The notes: generated by a model from the sequence alone, not told the origin. A DNA stretch of 64,000 bases from Leclercia adecarboxylata (GCF_023639785.1 NZ_CP098325.1:1054001-1118000); one strand, 5' to 3'; positions 20,625-30,828 are shown, counted from the first letter of the stretch. Translations and numbers: made by a program.

Positions 20625-20880
20625 GCCGCATACTTCCTATAGTTATTGGCGGGCCATTTTAATCGTGAAAAAGTTTAACATTTCCCGCAAGGTGAGGCCA
20701 TTAGCACCGCGTGCGGGAGTTTTGCGCCGATCACAAATGGAAGATAAACGTTACTACAGGTGGGCTATTCGTTCAGAAGAGTGGACATCATAAAGACTCA
20801 ATTTTATTTCTTTAAAGACTCATTAACCTTTTTTCAAAATTAAACATTAGAAAGTCTTAATAAACTCTACCTGCAGATAT
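20625..20880. other. AT-rich intergenic region upstream of the 284-aa gene
   Basis: No open frame of note. AAGACTCA occurs twice (near 20792 and 20814) and a related AAAGTCTTAA near 20851, on an AT-rich background. These could be part of a regulatory site for the orphan gene, but nothing matches a regulator I know. The cnoX terminator lies at its right end. Confidence 0.4.
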
Positions 20881-20906
20881 AAAAAAGCCGCCATAACGGC
20901 GGCTTT
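20881..20906 (-). terminator. Intrinsic terminator of cnoX
   Basis: AAAGCCGCC and GGCGGCTTT form a 9-bp stem around ATAAC; on the minus strand the stem is followed by a T run. It is 20 bases after the cnoX stop. Confidence 0.9.
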
Positions 20907-20925
20907 AAGATTGTCGGCTTAACGA

Positions 20926-21780
20926 TCAGTACAGCAGAGCGTAAAGCTTACGGCGATAGGAAGAGGCAAGGGAATCTCCCGTGCCGAGTGCCGCCAGAAT
21001 GTCCTGGAACGTTTTACGCGCCTTGCCGTCAGCCGCAGCCAGATCGGTTTTCAGGTGGCTGAACAGCAGTTCCAGCGCTTCTTCGTTACGGCCCACCTGA
21101 TGCAGCTGCAGTGCCAGCTGGCTGGCCAGCGCGGCGTCGGCAGGGTTGTCGGCCACCTGCTGTTGCAGCTGCTGGATTTCCGGCGTATCCGCGGCTTTTT
21201 TCAGCAGTTCAATTTGCGCCACCAGCCCCTGATAGCGGGTGTCCTGATCCTGCAGGGGGATAGTTTTCAGCACCACTTCGGCGTCTTCAGAACGCTTTAA
21301 AACAATCAGCGTTTCTGCCAGCAGCAGGCCGGTTTCGCTGTTCTGACCGGAAAGCTGCCACGCCTCTTTCAGCAGCGGCAGAGCCTCGTCATGTTTGCCT
21401 TCAGCCATCAGGGCCGCCGCCTGCTGCGCTTTCAGCTCCTCTTCGCGGGGCAGCACTTTATCCAGCAGGGCGCGGATCGCCTCTTCCGGCTGCGGGCCCT
21501 GGAAGCCGTCCACCGGCTGACCGTTCTGGAACAGATAGACCGTGGGAATGGCGCGCAGGCCAAACTGGGAGGCGATCATCTGCTCGGCGTCGCAGTCCAG
21601 CTTTGCCAGAATAAACTGACCGTTGTACTGGGCCGCAAGCTTCTCAAGGACCGGGGTCAGTTCCAGGCAGTGCTGACTCCGTTCAGACCAGAAGTAGAAC
21701 AGCACGGGTTTGGTCATCGACTGTTCAAGGGTCTGGTGCAGGTTTGCTTCGGTAATGTTGACAATATTCTGTACGGACAT
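20926..21780 (-). CDS. cnoX: CnoX (YbbN), chaperedoxin
   Basis: 284 residues. Residues 1-110 form a thioredoxin domain in which the usual CGPC is SQHC (about residues 35-38), as in E. coli CnoX, so it lacks thioredoxin oxidoreductase activity. The rest is TPR helices. CnoX holds unfolding proteins after hypochlorous-acid activation and passes them to DnaK and GroEL, and protects their cysteines by mixed disulphide formation. Start ATG 21780. Separated by 57 bases from ybbO on the same strand. Confidence 0.95.
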   Translation of the reverse strand: MSVQNIVNITEANLHQTLEQSMTKPVLFYFWSERSQHCLELTPVLEKLAAQYNGQFILAKLDCDAEQMIASQFGLRAIPTVYLFQNGQPVDGFQGPQPEEAIRALLDKVLPREEELKAQQAAALMAEGKHDEALPLLKEAWQLSGQNSETGLLLAETLIVLKRSEDAEVVLKTIPLQDQDTRYQGLVAQIELLKKAADTPEIQQLQQQVADNPADAALASQLALQLHQVGRNEEALELLFSHLKTDLAAADGKARKTFQDILAALGTGDSLASSYRRKLYALLY

Positions 21781-21837
21781 GCAGCATTCTCGGTTATGAG
21801 TTTTTATTTACATGGGGGCGTGGCACGTGGCTTCAAC

Positions 21838-22647
21838 TCAGCCCTGTAAAATTTTGTCCATCATCCGGCCGGGCAGCAGGCGTTTCAGCACGCCGACGGC
21901 ATGGGTCACCAGCGTGACCGGATAACGCATTTTTGGGTTTTTGCTCTCAAAAGCATGGCGCACTTTGGCGACTACCGCCTCCGGCCCCAGCGTAAAGCGT
22001 GCGGCAATGCCGGGATTTTCCACCGGCTTGTCGGCCTGGGTTTGATTCACGTTGTCGGTAAAGCGGGTGCGGATGGGGCCCGGTTCAATCAGGCTCACCT
22101 TAATACCGCTGTGGCGCAGCTCCATGCGCAGCGCATCTGACCAGGCTTCCAGCGCATATTTGCTGGCGGCGTAAGCCCCACGGCCGGGCGTGGAGATAAG
22201 CCCCATCACCGAGGAGGTCATCACAATGCGGCCCTCGCCGTGCGGCAGCATGGCGGGCAGCAGGCGCATGGTCAGCTGATGGACGCCAAAAAAATTGGCC
22301 GAGAACTGCTGTTCAAGCTGCTGGCGCGTAATGGACTGCAGCGGGCCGTACACGCCAAAACCGGCGTTATTGAACAGCCCATACAGGCGATTACCGGTCA
22401 GGGCGATCACTTCATCGGCGGCGCGTTCAATGCTTTCTGCACAATCCAGATCCAACAGCACGCCGGCAAAACCCATGTTGTTCATCCGTTCAACGTCTTC
22501 GGGTTTGCGGCAGGCGGCCAGCACCCAGAATCCCTGACGCTTCAGTTCAAGGGCGCTTTCGAGGCCAATTCCGCTGGAACATCCTGTTATTAAGACCGAT
22601 TTTTGCATAACTTTACCTGTCAGGATCTCCGCTGAATTACGAGTCAT
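21838..22647 (-). CDS. ybbO: YbbO, short-chain dehydrogenase/aldehyde reductase
   Basis: 269 residues from ATG 22647, overlapping the tesA end by 11 bases; an alternative ATG (MQKSVLITG) 13 codons in gives 256 residues and may be the real start. Rossmann motif TGCSSGIG, the NNAGFG segment, catalytic Ser and YAASK (Tyr-x-x-x-Lys) are all present. E. coli YbbO is an NADP-dependent reductase of medium- to long-chain aldehydes. A C-terminal amphipathic segment may touch the membrane. Confidence 0.93.
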   Translation of the reverse strand: MTRNSAEILTGKVMQKSVLITGCSSGIGLESALELKRQGFWVLAACRKPEDVERMNNMGFAGVLLDLDCAESIERAADEVIALTGNRLYGLFNNAGFGVYGPLQSITRQQLEQQFSANFFGVHQLTMRLLPAMLPHGEGRIVMTSSVMGLISTPGRGAYAASKYALEAWSDALRMELRHSGIKVSLIEPGPIRTRFTDNVNQTQADKPVENPGIAARFTLGPEAVVAKVRHAFESKNPKMRYPVTLVTHAVGVLKRLLPGRMMDKILQG

Positions 22648-23263
22648 GTTTAACTAAAGGAGCCAGCCGGGTCGCCATCCAGTCGGCGATAAACGGCTGG
22701 GCGTCCCGATTGGGGTGAATACCGTCGTCCTGCATCCACTGCGGCTTCAGGTAGACCTCTTCCATAAAAAAGGGCAGCAGCGGCACATCGAACTCTTTGG
22801 CAAGCTTCGGATAGATCGCGCTGAAGGCTTCATTATACCGTCGACCGTAGTTGGCAGGCAGGCGAATTTGCATCAGCAGCGGCTGGGCGTTCGCGGCGCG
22901 AATATCCTGCAAAATTTTGCGCAGGGTTTGCTCCGTCTGCTGCGGCTGGAAACCACGCAGGCCGTCGTTACCGCCAAGCTCCACCAGTACCCAGCGGGGC
23001 TGATGCTGTTTCAGCAGGGCAGGCAGGCGGGAAAGCCCCTGCTGCGAGGTGTCGCCGCTGATGCTGCCGTTAATAACCGTCGTTTTGCTCTGCCATTTAT
23101 CGTTCAGCAGCGCAGGCCAGGCGGCACTGGCCGCCATCCGGTAGCCAGCGCTCAGACTGTCACCCAGAATTAATAGCGTGTCCGCCGCCGCGGCGCGAAA
23201 TGAAAACAGAATCAGAAACAGGAAGGGCAAATGCCAGCGGAAAACATTGTTGAAGTTCATCAT
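22637..23263 (-). CDS. tesA: TesA, periplasmic acyl-CoA thioesterase I / lysophospholipase
   Basis: 208 residues with a signal peptide (cleaved after RAAA, about residue 26). It is an SGNH hydrolase: block I GDSLSAGY with catalytic Ser, block II Gly in NGSISGD, block III GGND, and block V DGIHPN with catalytic Asp and His. It hydrolyses long-chain acyl-CoA thioesters and lysophospholipids. Its first codons overlap, on the opposite strand, the start of ybbA (23231), an arrangement also found in E. coli, so the two promoters lie inside each other's coding sequence. Confidence 0.96.
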   Translation of the reverse strand: MMNFNNVFRWHLPFLFLILFSFRAAAADTLLILGDSLSAGYRMAASAAWPALLNDKWQSKTTVINGSISGDTSQQGLSRLPALLKQHQPRWVLVELGGNDGLRGFQPQQTEQTLRKILQDIRAANAQPLLMQIRLPANYGRRYNEAFSAIYPKLAKEFDVPLLPFFMEEVYLKPQWMQDDGIHPNRDAQPFIADWMATRLAPLVKHDS

Positions 23264-23917
23264 CTTAAGAAGTCCGTGGGTCAGGGTGAGCACGAGCTTT
23301 CCATCCTCACCGGAGTTGAACTCATTGTCAAACGCGGGCAGAGCATCGCCCTGATTGGTGAATCGGGCTCGGGTAAATCCACGCTGCTGGCGATCCTCGC
23401 CGGGCTGGATGACGGCAGCAGCGGCGAGGTCAACCTCGTGGGCCAGCCCCTGCATGCGCTGGATGAAGAGGCCCGGGCGGCACTGCGGGCAAAGCACATT
23501 GGCTTTGTTTTCCAGTCGTTTATGTTGATCCCAACCCTCAATGCGCTGGAGAACGTGGAGCTGCCGGGGCTGCTGCGCGGCGAGAACACCGCTCACAGCC
23601 GGGAAAGCGCCAGCGCGCTGCTGCAACAGCTGGGGCTGGGAAAACGCCTCGATCACCTTCCGGCGCAGCTCTCCGGCGGGGAACAGCAGCGGGTGGCGCT
23701 GGCCCGGGCATTTAACGGCCGCCCGGACGTGCTTTTTGCCGACGAACCCACCGGCAACCTCGATCGCCAGACCGGGGATAAAATTGCCGATCTGCTGTTC
23801 TCGCTGAACCGTGAGCACGGCACTACGCTCATCCTCGTCACCCACGATCCGCAACTGGCCGCCCGCTGCGACCGCCGCCTGCGCCTGGTGAATGGCGAAC
23901 TTCAGGAGGAAGCATGA
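23231..23917 (+). CDS. ybbA: YbbA, ABC transporter ATPase
   Basis: 228 residues, a LolD/MacB-type ABC ATPase. Walker A GESGSGKST near residue 41, Q-loop FVFQSFML, signature LSGGEQQR, Walker B VLFADEPT and the H-loop VTHD are all present. It pairs with the YbbP permease, whose start overlaps its stop by 4 bases. Type VII (mechanotransmission) ABC systems act on lipoproteins or periplasmic substrates, and the neighbouring periplasmic TesA has led to the idea of a link. The substrate is unknown. Confidence 0.95.
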   Translation: MPAENIVEVHHLKKSVGQGEHELSILTGVELIVKRGQSIALIGESGSGKSTLLAILAGLDDGSSGEVNLVGQPLHALDEEARAALRAKHIGFVFQSFMLIPTLNALENVELPGLLRGENTAHSRESASALLQQLGLGKRLDHLPAQLSGGEQQRVALARAFNGRPDVLFADEPTGNLDRQTGDKIADLLFSLNREHGTTLILVTHDPQLAARCDRRLRLVNGELQEEA

Positions 23918-26328
23918 TAACCCGCTGGTTCTGGCGCGAATGGCGCTCCCCCTCGCTGCTGATCGTCTGGCTGGCGTTGAGCCTGGCGGTCGCCTGCGTG
24001 CTGGCGCTCGGCAGCGTCAGCGATCGTATGGAAAAGGGGCTTAGCCAGCAAAGCCGTGAGTTTATGGCGGGGGACCGCACGCTGCGCAGCTCCCGCGAGG
24101 TGCCGCAGGCGTGGCTTGAGGAGGCGCGAAAAGAGGGGCTGAAAGTCAGCGAGCAGTTGAGCTTCCAGACCATGACCTTTGCCGCCGATACGCCGCAGCT
24201 GGCAAGCGTCAAGGCCGTCGATAATCTTTATCCGCTGTATGGCGAGCTGCAGACCAACCCGCCAGGGCTGAAGCCCGCGCCGGGGACGGTCCTGCTGGCC
24301 TCGCGCCTGATGGCGCTGCTGAATCTGAAAACCGGCGACAGCATTGACGTCGGGGATGCCACCCTGAAAATCGCCGGGGAGGTGGTTCAGGAGCCGGATT
24401 CCGGCTTTAACCCGTTCCAGATGGCGCCGCGTCTGCTGATGAACACGGCGGATGTCGCCAAAACCGCGGCGGTCCAGCCCGGGAGCCGCGTCACCTGGCG
24501 CATTAAGTTTGGCGGCACGCCCGCCCAGCTGAGCACCTACGAAAAATGGCTCCTGCCGCAGCTGAAGGCGGAGCACCGCTGGTCCGGGATGGAGCAGGAG
24601 GAGGGCGCGCTCGGCAGGTCGCTGGAGCGTTCCCAGCAGTTCCTGCTGCTTTCGGCGCTGCTCACGCTGCTGCTGGCGGTGGCGGCGGTGGCGGTAGCCA
24701 TGGGCCACTACTGCCGCAGCCGCTACGACCTGGTGGCGATCCTGAAAACCCTCGGGGCGGGCAGGGCACAGCTGCGCAAGCTGATCGTCGGCCAGTGGCT
24801 GATGGTGCTTACTCTTTCTGCTGTCACCGGCGGGGCGATGGGGCTGCTGTTCGAAAAGGTCCTGATGGTGCTGCTTAAACCGGTGCTGCCCGCCGCGCTG
24901 CCGCCTGCCAGCCTGTGGCCGTGGCTGTGGGCGATCGGGGCCATGACCGTTATCTCGCTGCTGGTGGGGCTGCGTCCTTATCGCCTGCTGCTGGCGACGC
25001 AGCCGCTGCGCGTTCTGCGTCGCGACGTGGTGGCCAGCGTCTGGCCGCTGAAATATTACATTCCGACTATTGTGGTCGTGGTGGTGCTGCTTCTCGCCTG
25101 GCTGATGGGCGGCAGCATGCTGCTGTGGGCCGTGCTGGCCGGGGCCGTGGTGCTGGCGCTGCTCTGCGGCGTGCTGGGCTGGATGCTGCTCAGCGCACTT
25201 AAGGGGCTGACGGTGAAATCCCTGCCGGTGCGTCTGGCGGTGAACCGCCTGCTGCGCCAGCCGTGGTCAACGCTCAGCCAGCTGTCGGCCTTCTCACTGT
25301 CATTCATGCTGCTGGCTTTACTGCTGGTGCTGCGCGGCGACCTGCTGGATCGCTGGCAACAGCAGCTTCCGCCCGAGAGCCCGAACTACTTCCTGATCAA
25401 TATCGCCCCGGAGCAGGTAACGCCGCTGAAGACGTTTCTCTCGGAGCACCAGATTGTCCCCGAATCCTACTATCCTGTCGTGCGGGCGCGTCTGACCCGA
25501 ATTAACGGACAGTCTACCGAGGGCAATAAGGATGAATCTCTCAACCGCGAGCTGAACCTGACCTGGCAGGATAAACGCCCGGATCATAACCCCATCACCG
25601 CCGGCACCTGGCCGCCAGAAGCGGGGGAAGTGTCGATGGAAGAGGGGCTGGCAAAACGCCTGAATGTCGCTCTGGGGGATACGGTGACTTTCACCGGCGA
25701 CACCCAGGACTTCAGCGCTAAAGTGACCAGCCTGCGCAAGGTCGACTGGGAGAGCCTGCGGCCGAACTTCTACTTTATCTTCCCTTCCGGGGCGCTGGAC
25801 GGGCAGCCCCAGAGCTGGCTGACCAGTTTCCGCTGGGAAAAGGGTAACGGCATGCTCACCCAGCTCAACCGCGAGTTCCCGACCATCAGCCTGCTGGATA
25901 TCGGCGCGATCCTGAAACAGGTCGGCCAGGTGCTGGAGCAGGTGAGTCGGGCGCTGGAGGTGATGGTGGTGCTGGTGACGATTTGCGGCGTGCTGCTTTT
26001 ACTGGCCCAGGTGCAGGTCGGGATGCGTCAGCGCCATCAGGAGCTGGTGGTCTATCGCACCCTGGGCGCGGGTAAAAAACTGCTGCGCGCTACGCTCTGG
26101 AGCGAGTTCGCCCTGCTGGGGCTGGTGGCTGGCCTGGTGGCGGCCATCGGCGCCGAAACCGCGCTCGCGGTGCTGCAAACCCGGGTATTCGACTTCCCGT
26201 GGGAGCCTGACTGGCGACTCTGGGCAATCCTGCCGCTCAGCGGCGCGGTGATACTCTCGCTGTGCGGCGGCTGGCTGGGTGCCCGACTGCTGAAGGGCAA
26301 AGCCCTGTTCCGCCAGTTCTCCGGTTAG
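23914..26328 (+). CDS. ybbP: YbbP, FtsX-like ABC permease
   Basis: 804 residues, the E. coli length. One N-terminal membrane helix and a large periplasmic domain (about 40-240) precede a group of helices around 250-350. Further helices lie near 380-420 and 470-500, a second periplasmic domain follows (about 500-660), and a final FtsX helix group completes the chain. This is the doubled ten-helix FtsX/MacB-like plan. Partner of YbbA by overlap. In E. coli rhsD follows; here a porin gene does. Confidence 0.94.
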   Translation: MITRWFWREWRSPSLLIVWLALSLAVACVLALGSVSDRMEKGLSQQSREFMAGDRTLRSSREVPQAWLEEARKEGLKVSEQLSFQTMTFAADTPQLASVKAVDNLYPLYGELQTNPPGLKPAPGTVLLASRLMALLNLKTGDSIDVGDATLKIAGEVVQEPDSGFNPFQMAPRLLMNTADVAKTAAVQPGSRVTWRIKFGGTPAQLSTYEKWLLPQLKAEHRWSGMEQEEGALGRSLERSQQFLLLSALLTLLLAVAAVAVAMGHYCRSRYDLVAILKTLGAGRAQLRKLIVGQWLMVLTLSAVTGGAMGLLFEKVLMVLLKPVLPAALPPASLWPWLWAIGAMTVISLLVGLRPYRLLLATQPLRVLRRDVVASVWPLKYYIPTIVVVVVLLLAWLMGGSMLLWAVLAGAVVLALLCGVLGWMLLSALKGLTVKSLPVRLAVNRLLRQPWSTLSQLSAFSLSFMLLALLLVLRGDLLDRWQQQLPPESPNYFLINIAPEQVTPLKTFLSEHQIVPESYYPVVRARLTRINGQSTEGNKDESLNRELNLTWQDKRPDHNPITAGTWPPEAGEVSMEEGLAKRLNVALGDTVTFTGDTQDFSAKVTSLRKVDWESLRPNFYFIFPSGALDGQPQSWLTSFRWEKGNGMLTQLNREFPTISLLDIGAILKQVGQVLEQVSRALEVMVVLVTICGVLLLLAQVQVGMRQRHQELVVYRTLGAGKKLLRATLWSEFALLGLVAGLVAAIGAETALAVLQTRVFDFPWEPDWRLWAILPLSGAVILSLCGGWLGARLLKGKALFRQFSG

Positions 26329-26342
26329 TGTATTCCCGCAAT

Positions 26343-26376
26343 CATCACGTGCCGGTTTTTATTCCGGCACGTGATG
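26343..26376. terminator. 13-bp perfect hairpin after ybbP
   Basis: CATCACGTGCCGG (26343-26355) and CCGGCACGTGATG (26364-26376) around a T-rich loop, 14 bases after the ybbP stop. No U run follows, so this may be a stabilising hairpin rather than a strict terminator. Confidence 0.55.
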
Positions 26377-26510
26377 CCTTAACAGCATAAAATGATAAAT
26401 AATTGATTTTTAGCGGCACAAATCATTAAAAACCGGGCAACACGGACAGATAAATCCTGGTTAATATTCACCTGCTAAATAAATGGCAGTGTGTCTATCA
26501 AGGAAAAATA

Positions 26511-27656
26511 ATGACCATAACTAAAAAAGCGCTGGCGGGAGCGATCGGCGCAGCAGTGGCATTGACGTCTTTTGCATCCCAGGCTGAAATCACCGTTCTG
26601 AAACGAGATCCGCAGGCGGGCAACCCGCTGAGCCGTCTCAACTTTACCGTTGGCGGCAGTATTCGTCCTCAGTTCCAGAATATGACCGGCGACGACGGCA
26701 AAAACAGCTACAAGCGTAACGGCTTTGACGGCGGCACCCGCTTCCGTTTTGCGGCAGATTACTACCTGTTCGATGACATCAGCTGGGTGAGCTATTACGA
26801 GCTGGGTGTGAACATTCCGGCTCAGTTCAACTGGGACAACCACCATGCAGACGGCGCGCGTGATACTTCCCGTCGCATGCTCTACACCGGCCTGAAGAGC
26901 GACACCTGGGGTACCCTGACCTTCGGTCAGCAGAACAGCGTTTACTATGATGTGGTTGGCGCGAAGACCGATATCTGGGACTACGACATGATCGGCCAGG
27001 CACCGGGGAACGGCATCAACGGCGACTACGACGGCTCTTACCGTTCACGCCAGATGCTGAAGTACAAGAAAACCCTCGGCGATGCCGACATCTATGCCTC
27101 TTACCTGTTCGAAGACAGCGAATACCTGCCCGGTAACGGCCTGCGCTACAAGCGTAAAGGCGGCGGCTCACTGGGGCTGGATTATCGCCTGACCACCGAC
27201 CTGACCTGGGGCGCGGCGTGGAACTATACCCGTGCGGACATGCGTAACCCGGATAACGGCGACAGCAAAACCTGGGATCAGAACATCCTCGGCACCGCCC
27301 TGAGCTGGACCCCGGACAACTGGACTTTCTCCGCAGGCGGCGGCTGGTATCAGAACTTCATGACCAGCAAAAAAGTGTCGGTCAATGACTACTTCGCCGG
27401 TGACGCGTGGGGTATTGAGTACTTCGCCGGGTATAAATTCCCGATTGGTCAGTATGCGGTGAAATCCATCCAGCCTTACTTCATGGGCGATCGCATCGAG
27501 ACCATGAATGGCCGTAACTACCAGCGCATCGACAACGGCGTGGGTATCAGCGTCCAGCTGGACTACGGTTTCCGCGTGGATTACGAGCACGTGTTCACCT
27601 CCAGCACCGACGATCTGGGCGATATGAACCTGGTGCGTCTGCGTTACGACTTCTAA
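26511..27656 (+). CDS. General (OmpC/OmpF-like) outer-membrane porin
   Basis: 381 residues. Signal peptide MTITKKALAGAIGAAVAL...ASQA, cleavage near residue 24. The mature chain is built of alternating aromatic beta strands and ends in VRLRYDF, the C-terminal aromatic signature recognised by BamA. DTWGTLTFGQQNSVYYDVVG resembles the constriction loop 3 region of trimeric porins, and RSRQMLKYKKTLGDADIYA a following strand. Distant from OmpC/OmpF/PhoE themselves. Start follows AAGGAAAAATA. Monocistronic; not at this position in E. coli (rhsD is there). Substrate preference unknown. Confidence 0.85.
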   Translation: MTITKKALAGAIGAAVALTSFASQAEITVLKRDPQAGNPLSRLNFTVGGSIRPQFQNMTGDDGKNSYKRNGFDGGTRFRFAADYYLFDDISWVSYYELGVNIPAQFNWDNHHADGARDTSRRMLYTGLKSDTWGTLTFGQQNSVYYDVVGAKTDIWDYDMIGQAPGNGINGDYDGSYRSRQMLKYKKTLGDADIYASYLFEDSEYLPGNGLRYKRKGGGSLGLDYRLTTDLTWGAAWNYTRADMRNPDNGDSKTWDQNILGTALSWTPDNWTFSAGGGWYQNFMTSKKVSVNDYFAGDAWGIEYFAGYKFPIGQYAVKSIQPYFMGDRIETMNGRNYQRIDNGVGISVQLDYGFRVDYEHVFTSSTDDLGDMNLVRLRYDF

Positions 27657-27666
27657 GTCGTTTGTT

Positions 27667-27751
27667 CCCCGGTGGCGCTGCGCTTACCGGGGCTACAAGT
27701 TCGTGCCGAACCTCCAGGCCGGGTAAGCGTTAGCGCATCCGGCTTTTTTTT
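27667..27751 (+). repeat. BIME (two inverted REPs) ending in a T run
   Basis: CCCCGGTGGCGCTGCGCTTACCGGGG (27667-27692) and the inverted AGGCCGGGTAAGCG...GCATCCGGC (27717-27743) are REP units. Eight T follow, so the second hairpin probably terminates porin transcription. The T run reaches the stop codon of the convergent selU. Confidence 0.88.
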
Positions 27752-28821
27752 CAGCGACTTAGCCACTGTGCAACATCCTCATACGTCCCGCGATAAACAA
27801 TCTTCTCCGCCTTCTTCTCCAGCTGAAAACGGTACATCGGGTCGTAATAGTCATTCAGCAGCGGCGCAAGCCAGCTGAAATGCGCTTCGGTGCTGCCGGT
27901 ACGCTGCTGTTCCTCCAGGGCGCTATCCAGCAGGGCGGTAAATTCGGCGTAACGCTGCAGCCCCAGACGGCGGCGGATGGCAAACAGGCCGTGGTGCAGA
28001 TAGTCGCTGTACTCTTTCCAGCCCCCGTCCTCGCCATAAGCGGCAGAAAAATCCGCCCACATCTGCTCGAAATACTCTTCGCGCAGGCGCTCAAGACGCA
28101 CCTCAAACGGATCCTCGACTACCACAATCGGCGACTGCGCCATGCGATCGCGCAGGCACTCCGGCAGGTGGTTGGAGCCAATCATCCGGCCTTCATCTTC
28201 CAGCACCCAGCGCGAAGCCTCTTTTTTTAGCAGCTCAACCGCCAGGTGGTTTTCAAAACTCGCCTGCGAGAGCTGCGGGGACAGCGTGCGGCCAAAGGAG
28301 GAGCCACGATGGTGCGCCAGCCCTTCAAGATCCACGCCCTCAGGGTGCGCTTTCACCAGCAGCGTTTTGCCGCTGCCGGTGCAGCCGCCGATCAGCACGC
28401 TGGGTTTTTGCGCCTGCTCGACGGTCGCCTGCATCGCCGCCTGACGTAGCGCTTTATAGCCGCCGACGATCAGCGGGTAGTCTACGCCTGCCTCTTTCAG
28501 CCACGCCTGCACGATATGCGAGCGCTGTCCGCCCCGGGCGCAGCAAATGTAGCCCTGCGGTTGGGCAAGGCAGGCGGCGCGCCAGGCGTCCAGGCGCTGG
28601 TCTCGCGTCTCGCCGCTCACCAGACGGTGGCCGAGCGCGAGCGCGGCTTCCGGCCCCTGGCGCTTATAGCAGGTGCCGACGGCGGCGCGTTCGTCGTCGT
28701 TCATTAAAGGCAGGTTGCGTGCCGCAGGCATGGCGCCCTGAGCAAATTCCACGGGGGCGCGCACGTCAATTAATGGCGTGTCGGCAGTAAGAATGGCGCG
28801 ATAGTCCGTCCCATCGTTCAT
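27751..28821 (-). CDS. selU: tRNA 2-selenouridine synthase SelU (MnmH/YbbB)
   Basis: 356 residues. An N-terminal rhodanese domain (DVRAPVEF, catalytic CCARGGQRS near residues 93-101; Cys94 aligns with E. coli Cys97) is followed by a P-loop domain with GGCTGSGKT near residue 145. The enzyme geranylates and then selenates 2-thiouridine at the wobble base of Lys, Glu and Gln tRNAs. The known E. coli protein is similar over the whole length. Downstream, 74 bp away, is purK; the allantoin-utilisation block that separates the two in E. coli is missing. Confidence 0.95.
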   Translation of the reverse strand: MNDGTDYRAILTADTPLIDVRAPVEFAQGAMPAARNLPLMNDDERAAVGTCYKRQGPEAALALGHRLVSGETRDQRLDAWRAACLAQPQGYICCARGGQRSHIVQAWLKEAGVDYPLIVGGYKALRQAAMQATVEQAQKPSVLIGGCTGSGKTLLVKAHPEGVDLEGLAHHRGSSFGRTLSPQLSQASFENHLAVELLKKEASRWVLEDEGRMIGSNHLPECLRDRMAQSPIVVVEDPFEVRLERLREEYFEQMWADFSAAYGEDGGWKEYSDYLHHGLFAIRRRLGLQRYAEFTALLDSALEEQQRTGSTEAHFSWLAPLLNDYYDPMYRFQLEKKAEKIVYRGTYEDVAQWLSR

Positions 28822-28895
28822 AAGGATCCCTCAAAACAACAATGGGCAGGATTTTACGCCGGGGAAGGGGAAGGTCAACTCCCCGGCGGTAAGGC

Positions 28896-29963
28896 TTAGC
28901 TGAGTGCGGACTGCGCCCAGGCAATGCCGCTGGCGTACTCCGGCGGCAGCAGGGGCACGATTGCTTCCAGCGCGGCGCGCAGGCGGGCGGTATCAGTATC
29001 GTTCAGGTTCAGGTGGCCGACCTTGCGACCCGGGCGCACCGCTTTATCGTACCAGTGCAGATGTACCAGCGGCAGGTTCAGCCAGGCGTAGTTCAGATCG
29101 GTGCCGATCAGGTTGATCATTACCGACGGGCTGTTAACCACCGGCTTCGGCAGCGGCAGTCCGGTAATGGCGCGCAGATGCAGCTCAAACTGGCTGATGG
29201 AAGCCCCGTTTTGCGTCCAGTGACCGCTGTTGTGCACGCGCGGCGCCAGCTCGTTGATCAGCAGGCCTTCCGGCGTGACGAAACATTCCATCGCCATTAC
29301 GCCCACGTAGCCCAGTTCCTGCATGATGGCAGAGAGCATGCCTTCCGCCTGCGCCTGTTGGGCGGCGTCAGCCTGCGGGAAGACCACGCTGGTGCGCAGA
29401 ATGCCGTCCTGATGCAGGTTGTGGGTCAGGGGATAAAATACCGTGCTGCCGTCATGGGCGCGGGCGCCGACCAGCGACACTTCGCCGCTGAAATTGATGC
29501 CCTGCTCAACGATGCACTCGCCGTAGCACTCGTCCGGCAGCTGGTCTGTTTCGCCAGCGCGCAGACGCCACTGGCCGCGGCCGTCGTAGCCGCCCACGCG
29601 GCGCTTGACGATCGCCAGCTCGCCCAGCGAATCAAACACGCCTGGCCACTGGCCTTTTTCGCTCAGCAACTGCCACGGCGCGGTGGCGAGATGCAGATCG
29701 TCGAACAGCTGCTTTTGCGTCAGGCGATCGGCAATGATCGGGAAGACGTCGCGGTTCACGAAGGCGTTGTGACGCGCCAGCTCACGGGTTAACGCGGTTT
29801 CCGGCCAGCGCTCAATCTCCGCGGTGATGACGCTTTGCTGAAAGGGCACGGCTTCCGGTTCATCGTCCAGCCCCACCGGCCAGACGCTGATCCCCAGCGG
29901 TTCACCGGCCTGACGCAGCATACGGCCTAACTGACCGTTGCCCAGGACACAGACCTGCTTCAT
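28896..29963 (-). CDS. purK: N5-carboxyaminoimidazole ribonucleotide synthase PurK
   Basis: 355 residues, ATP-grasp fold. It carboxylates AIR to N5-CAIR using ATP and bicarbonate in purine synthesis. Visible: [16 protein letters not shown] nucleotide fold, [16 protein letters not shown]-grasp loop, [37 protein letters not shown] with the Mg-binding Glu/Asn. Start overlaps the purE stop by 4 bases (ATGA), so the two are co-translated from the PurR-controlled purE promoter. Confidence 0.97.
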   Translation of the reverse strand: MKQVCVLGNGQLGRMLRQAGEPLGISVWPVGLDDEPEAVPFQQSVITAEIERWPETALTRELARHNAFVNRDVFPIIADRLTQKQLFDDLHLATAPWQLLSEKGQWPGVFDSLGELAIVKRRVGGYDGRGQWRLRAGETDQLPDECYGECIVEQGINFSGEVSLVGARAHDGSTVFYPLTHNLHQDGILRTSVVFPQADAAQQAQAEGMLSAIMQELGYVGVMAMECFVTPEGLLINELAPRVHNSGHWTQNGASISQFELHLRAITGLPLPKPVVNSPSVMINLIGTDLNYAWLNLPLVHLHWYDKAVRPGRKVGHLNLNDTDTARLRAALEAIVPLLPPEYASGIAWAQSALS

Positions 29964-30469
29964 GCCGCACCTCGCGGGTCGGGATTGTCCAGCACTTCGT
30001 CGGTCTGGGCTTTACGCCAGTCCGCCAGACGCTGATGGAGCGCTTTATCGTGAGTTGCGAGGATCTGTGCCGCCAGCAGGGCGGCGTTGGCGGCACCCGC
30101 TTTACCGATGGCCAGCGTACCAACAGGAATGCCGCGCGGCATCTGCACGATGGAGTAGAGGCTGTCGACGCCGCTCAGGGCTGCGCTCTGAACCGGGACG
30201 CCGAGCACCGGCACCAGGGTTTTGGCAGCAATCATGCCGGGCAGATGCGCGGCACCGCCGGCACCGGCAATAATCACCTGATAGCCGTTCTCTTCTGCGC
30301 CTTCGGCGAAGCTGAACAGTTTATCGGGGGTGCGGTGTGCGGAGACCACTTCAACGTGGTGAGGAACGTTCAGGATGTCAAAGATTTCGGCGGCGAACTG
30401 CATGGTAGCCCAGTCGCTTTTGGACCCCATTACGATGGCGACACGCGCCGGATTATTGCTGGAAGACAT
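29960..30469 (-). CDS. purE: N5-CAIR mutase PurE
   Basis: 169 residues from ATG 30469 ([20 protein letters not shown]), the E. coli start; the frame stays open to 30541. PurE rearranges N5-CAIR to [13 protein letters not shown] binds the phosphate, AHRTPD holds the catalytic His of class I PurE, and [13 protein letters not shown] is the third active-site segment. First gene of purEK with a PurR box about 72 bases upstream. Confidence 0.97.
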   Translation of the reverse strand: MSSSNNPARVAIVMGSKSDWATMQFAAEIFDILNVPHHVEVVSAHRTPDKLFSFAEGAEENGYQVIIAGAGGAAHLPGMIAAKTLVPVLGVPVQSAALSGVDSLYSIVQMPRGIPVGTLAIGKAGAANAALLAAQILATHDKALHQRLADWRKAQTDEVLDNPDPRGAA

Positions 30470-30540
30470 GCGTCTTAAAACTCCTGTGGTGCACAACTCT
30501 CGGCTTTTGAGGTGACAGAGAATAGCACGATCCACAGGCA

Positions 30541-30556
30541 AGGAAAACGGTTGCGC
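30541..30556 (-). promoter_or_regulatory. PurR operator of purEK
   Basis: On the minus strand GCGCAACCGTTTTCCT. It matches the PurR consensus ACGCAAACGTTTGCGT in 11 of 16 positions and, except for the first base, equals the E. coli purE operator as I recall it. Confidence 0.85.
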
Positions 30557-30594
30557 GGCTAAAACTTCCGCTAACGTCGGCGGCTTTATACAAT

Positions 30595-30622
30595 AAAAAA
30601 ACCGCCAGAAGGCGGTCTTTTT
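30595..30622. terminator. Intrinsic terminator after the 62-aa gene
   Basis: ACCGCC (30601-30606) and GGCGGT (30611-30616) around AGAA, with A and T runs on both sides. It lies 18 bases after the stop of the minus-strand small gene. Confidence 0.88.
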
Positions 30623-30639
30623 ATAGGCTCTTAAGCGGT

Positions 30640-30828
30640 TTACAGCAGATTGCCTGCGGTCAGGTCCTCTTTGTCGAAAGCATGGCTCACATCAATATGA
30701 TTCTGCTGCACAGCCGTGTCGATATTCGAACCCGCCTCCGGGGTGGAGAAGGTATGTTCAGCAGCCATCGCGCCAGAGGTCAGGGAAGCGGCCAGCAGCA
30801 GGGCGCTGACGATACTGTTAGTTTTCAT
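30640..30828 (-). CDS. Small exported protein, 62 aa, unrecognised
   Basis: 62 residues from ATG 30828, preceded by [26 protein letters not shown] then AMA is a typical signal peptide, leaving a mature peptide of about 34 residues, acidic and free of Cys. A longer frame (to 30846) adds MRKEKR and would weaken the signal. It has its own terminator and sits 70 bases downstream of a DUF1471-like gene on the same strand, so the two may be co-transcribed. Looks like a stress-inducible small periplasmic protein, but I cannot name a family. Confidence 0.65.
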   Translation of the reverse strand: MKTNSIVSALLLAASLTSGAMAAEHTFSTPEAGSNIDTAVQQNHIDVSHAFDKEDLTAGNLL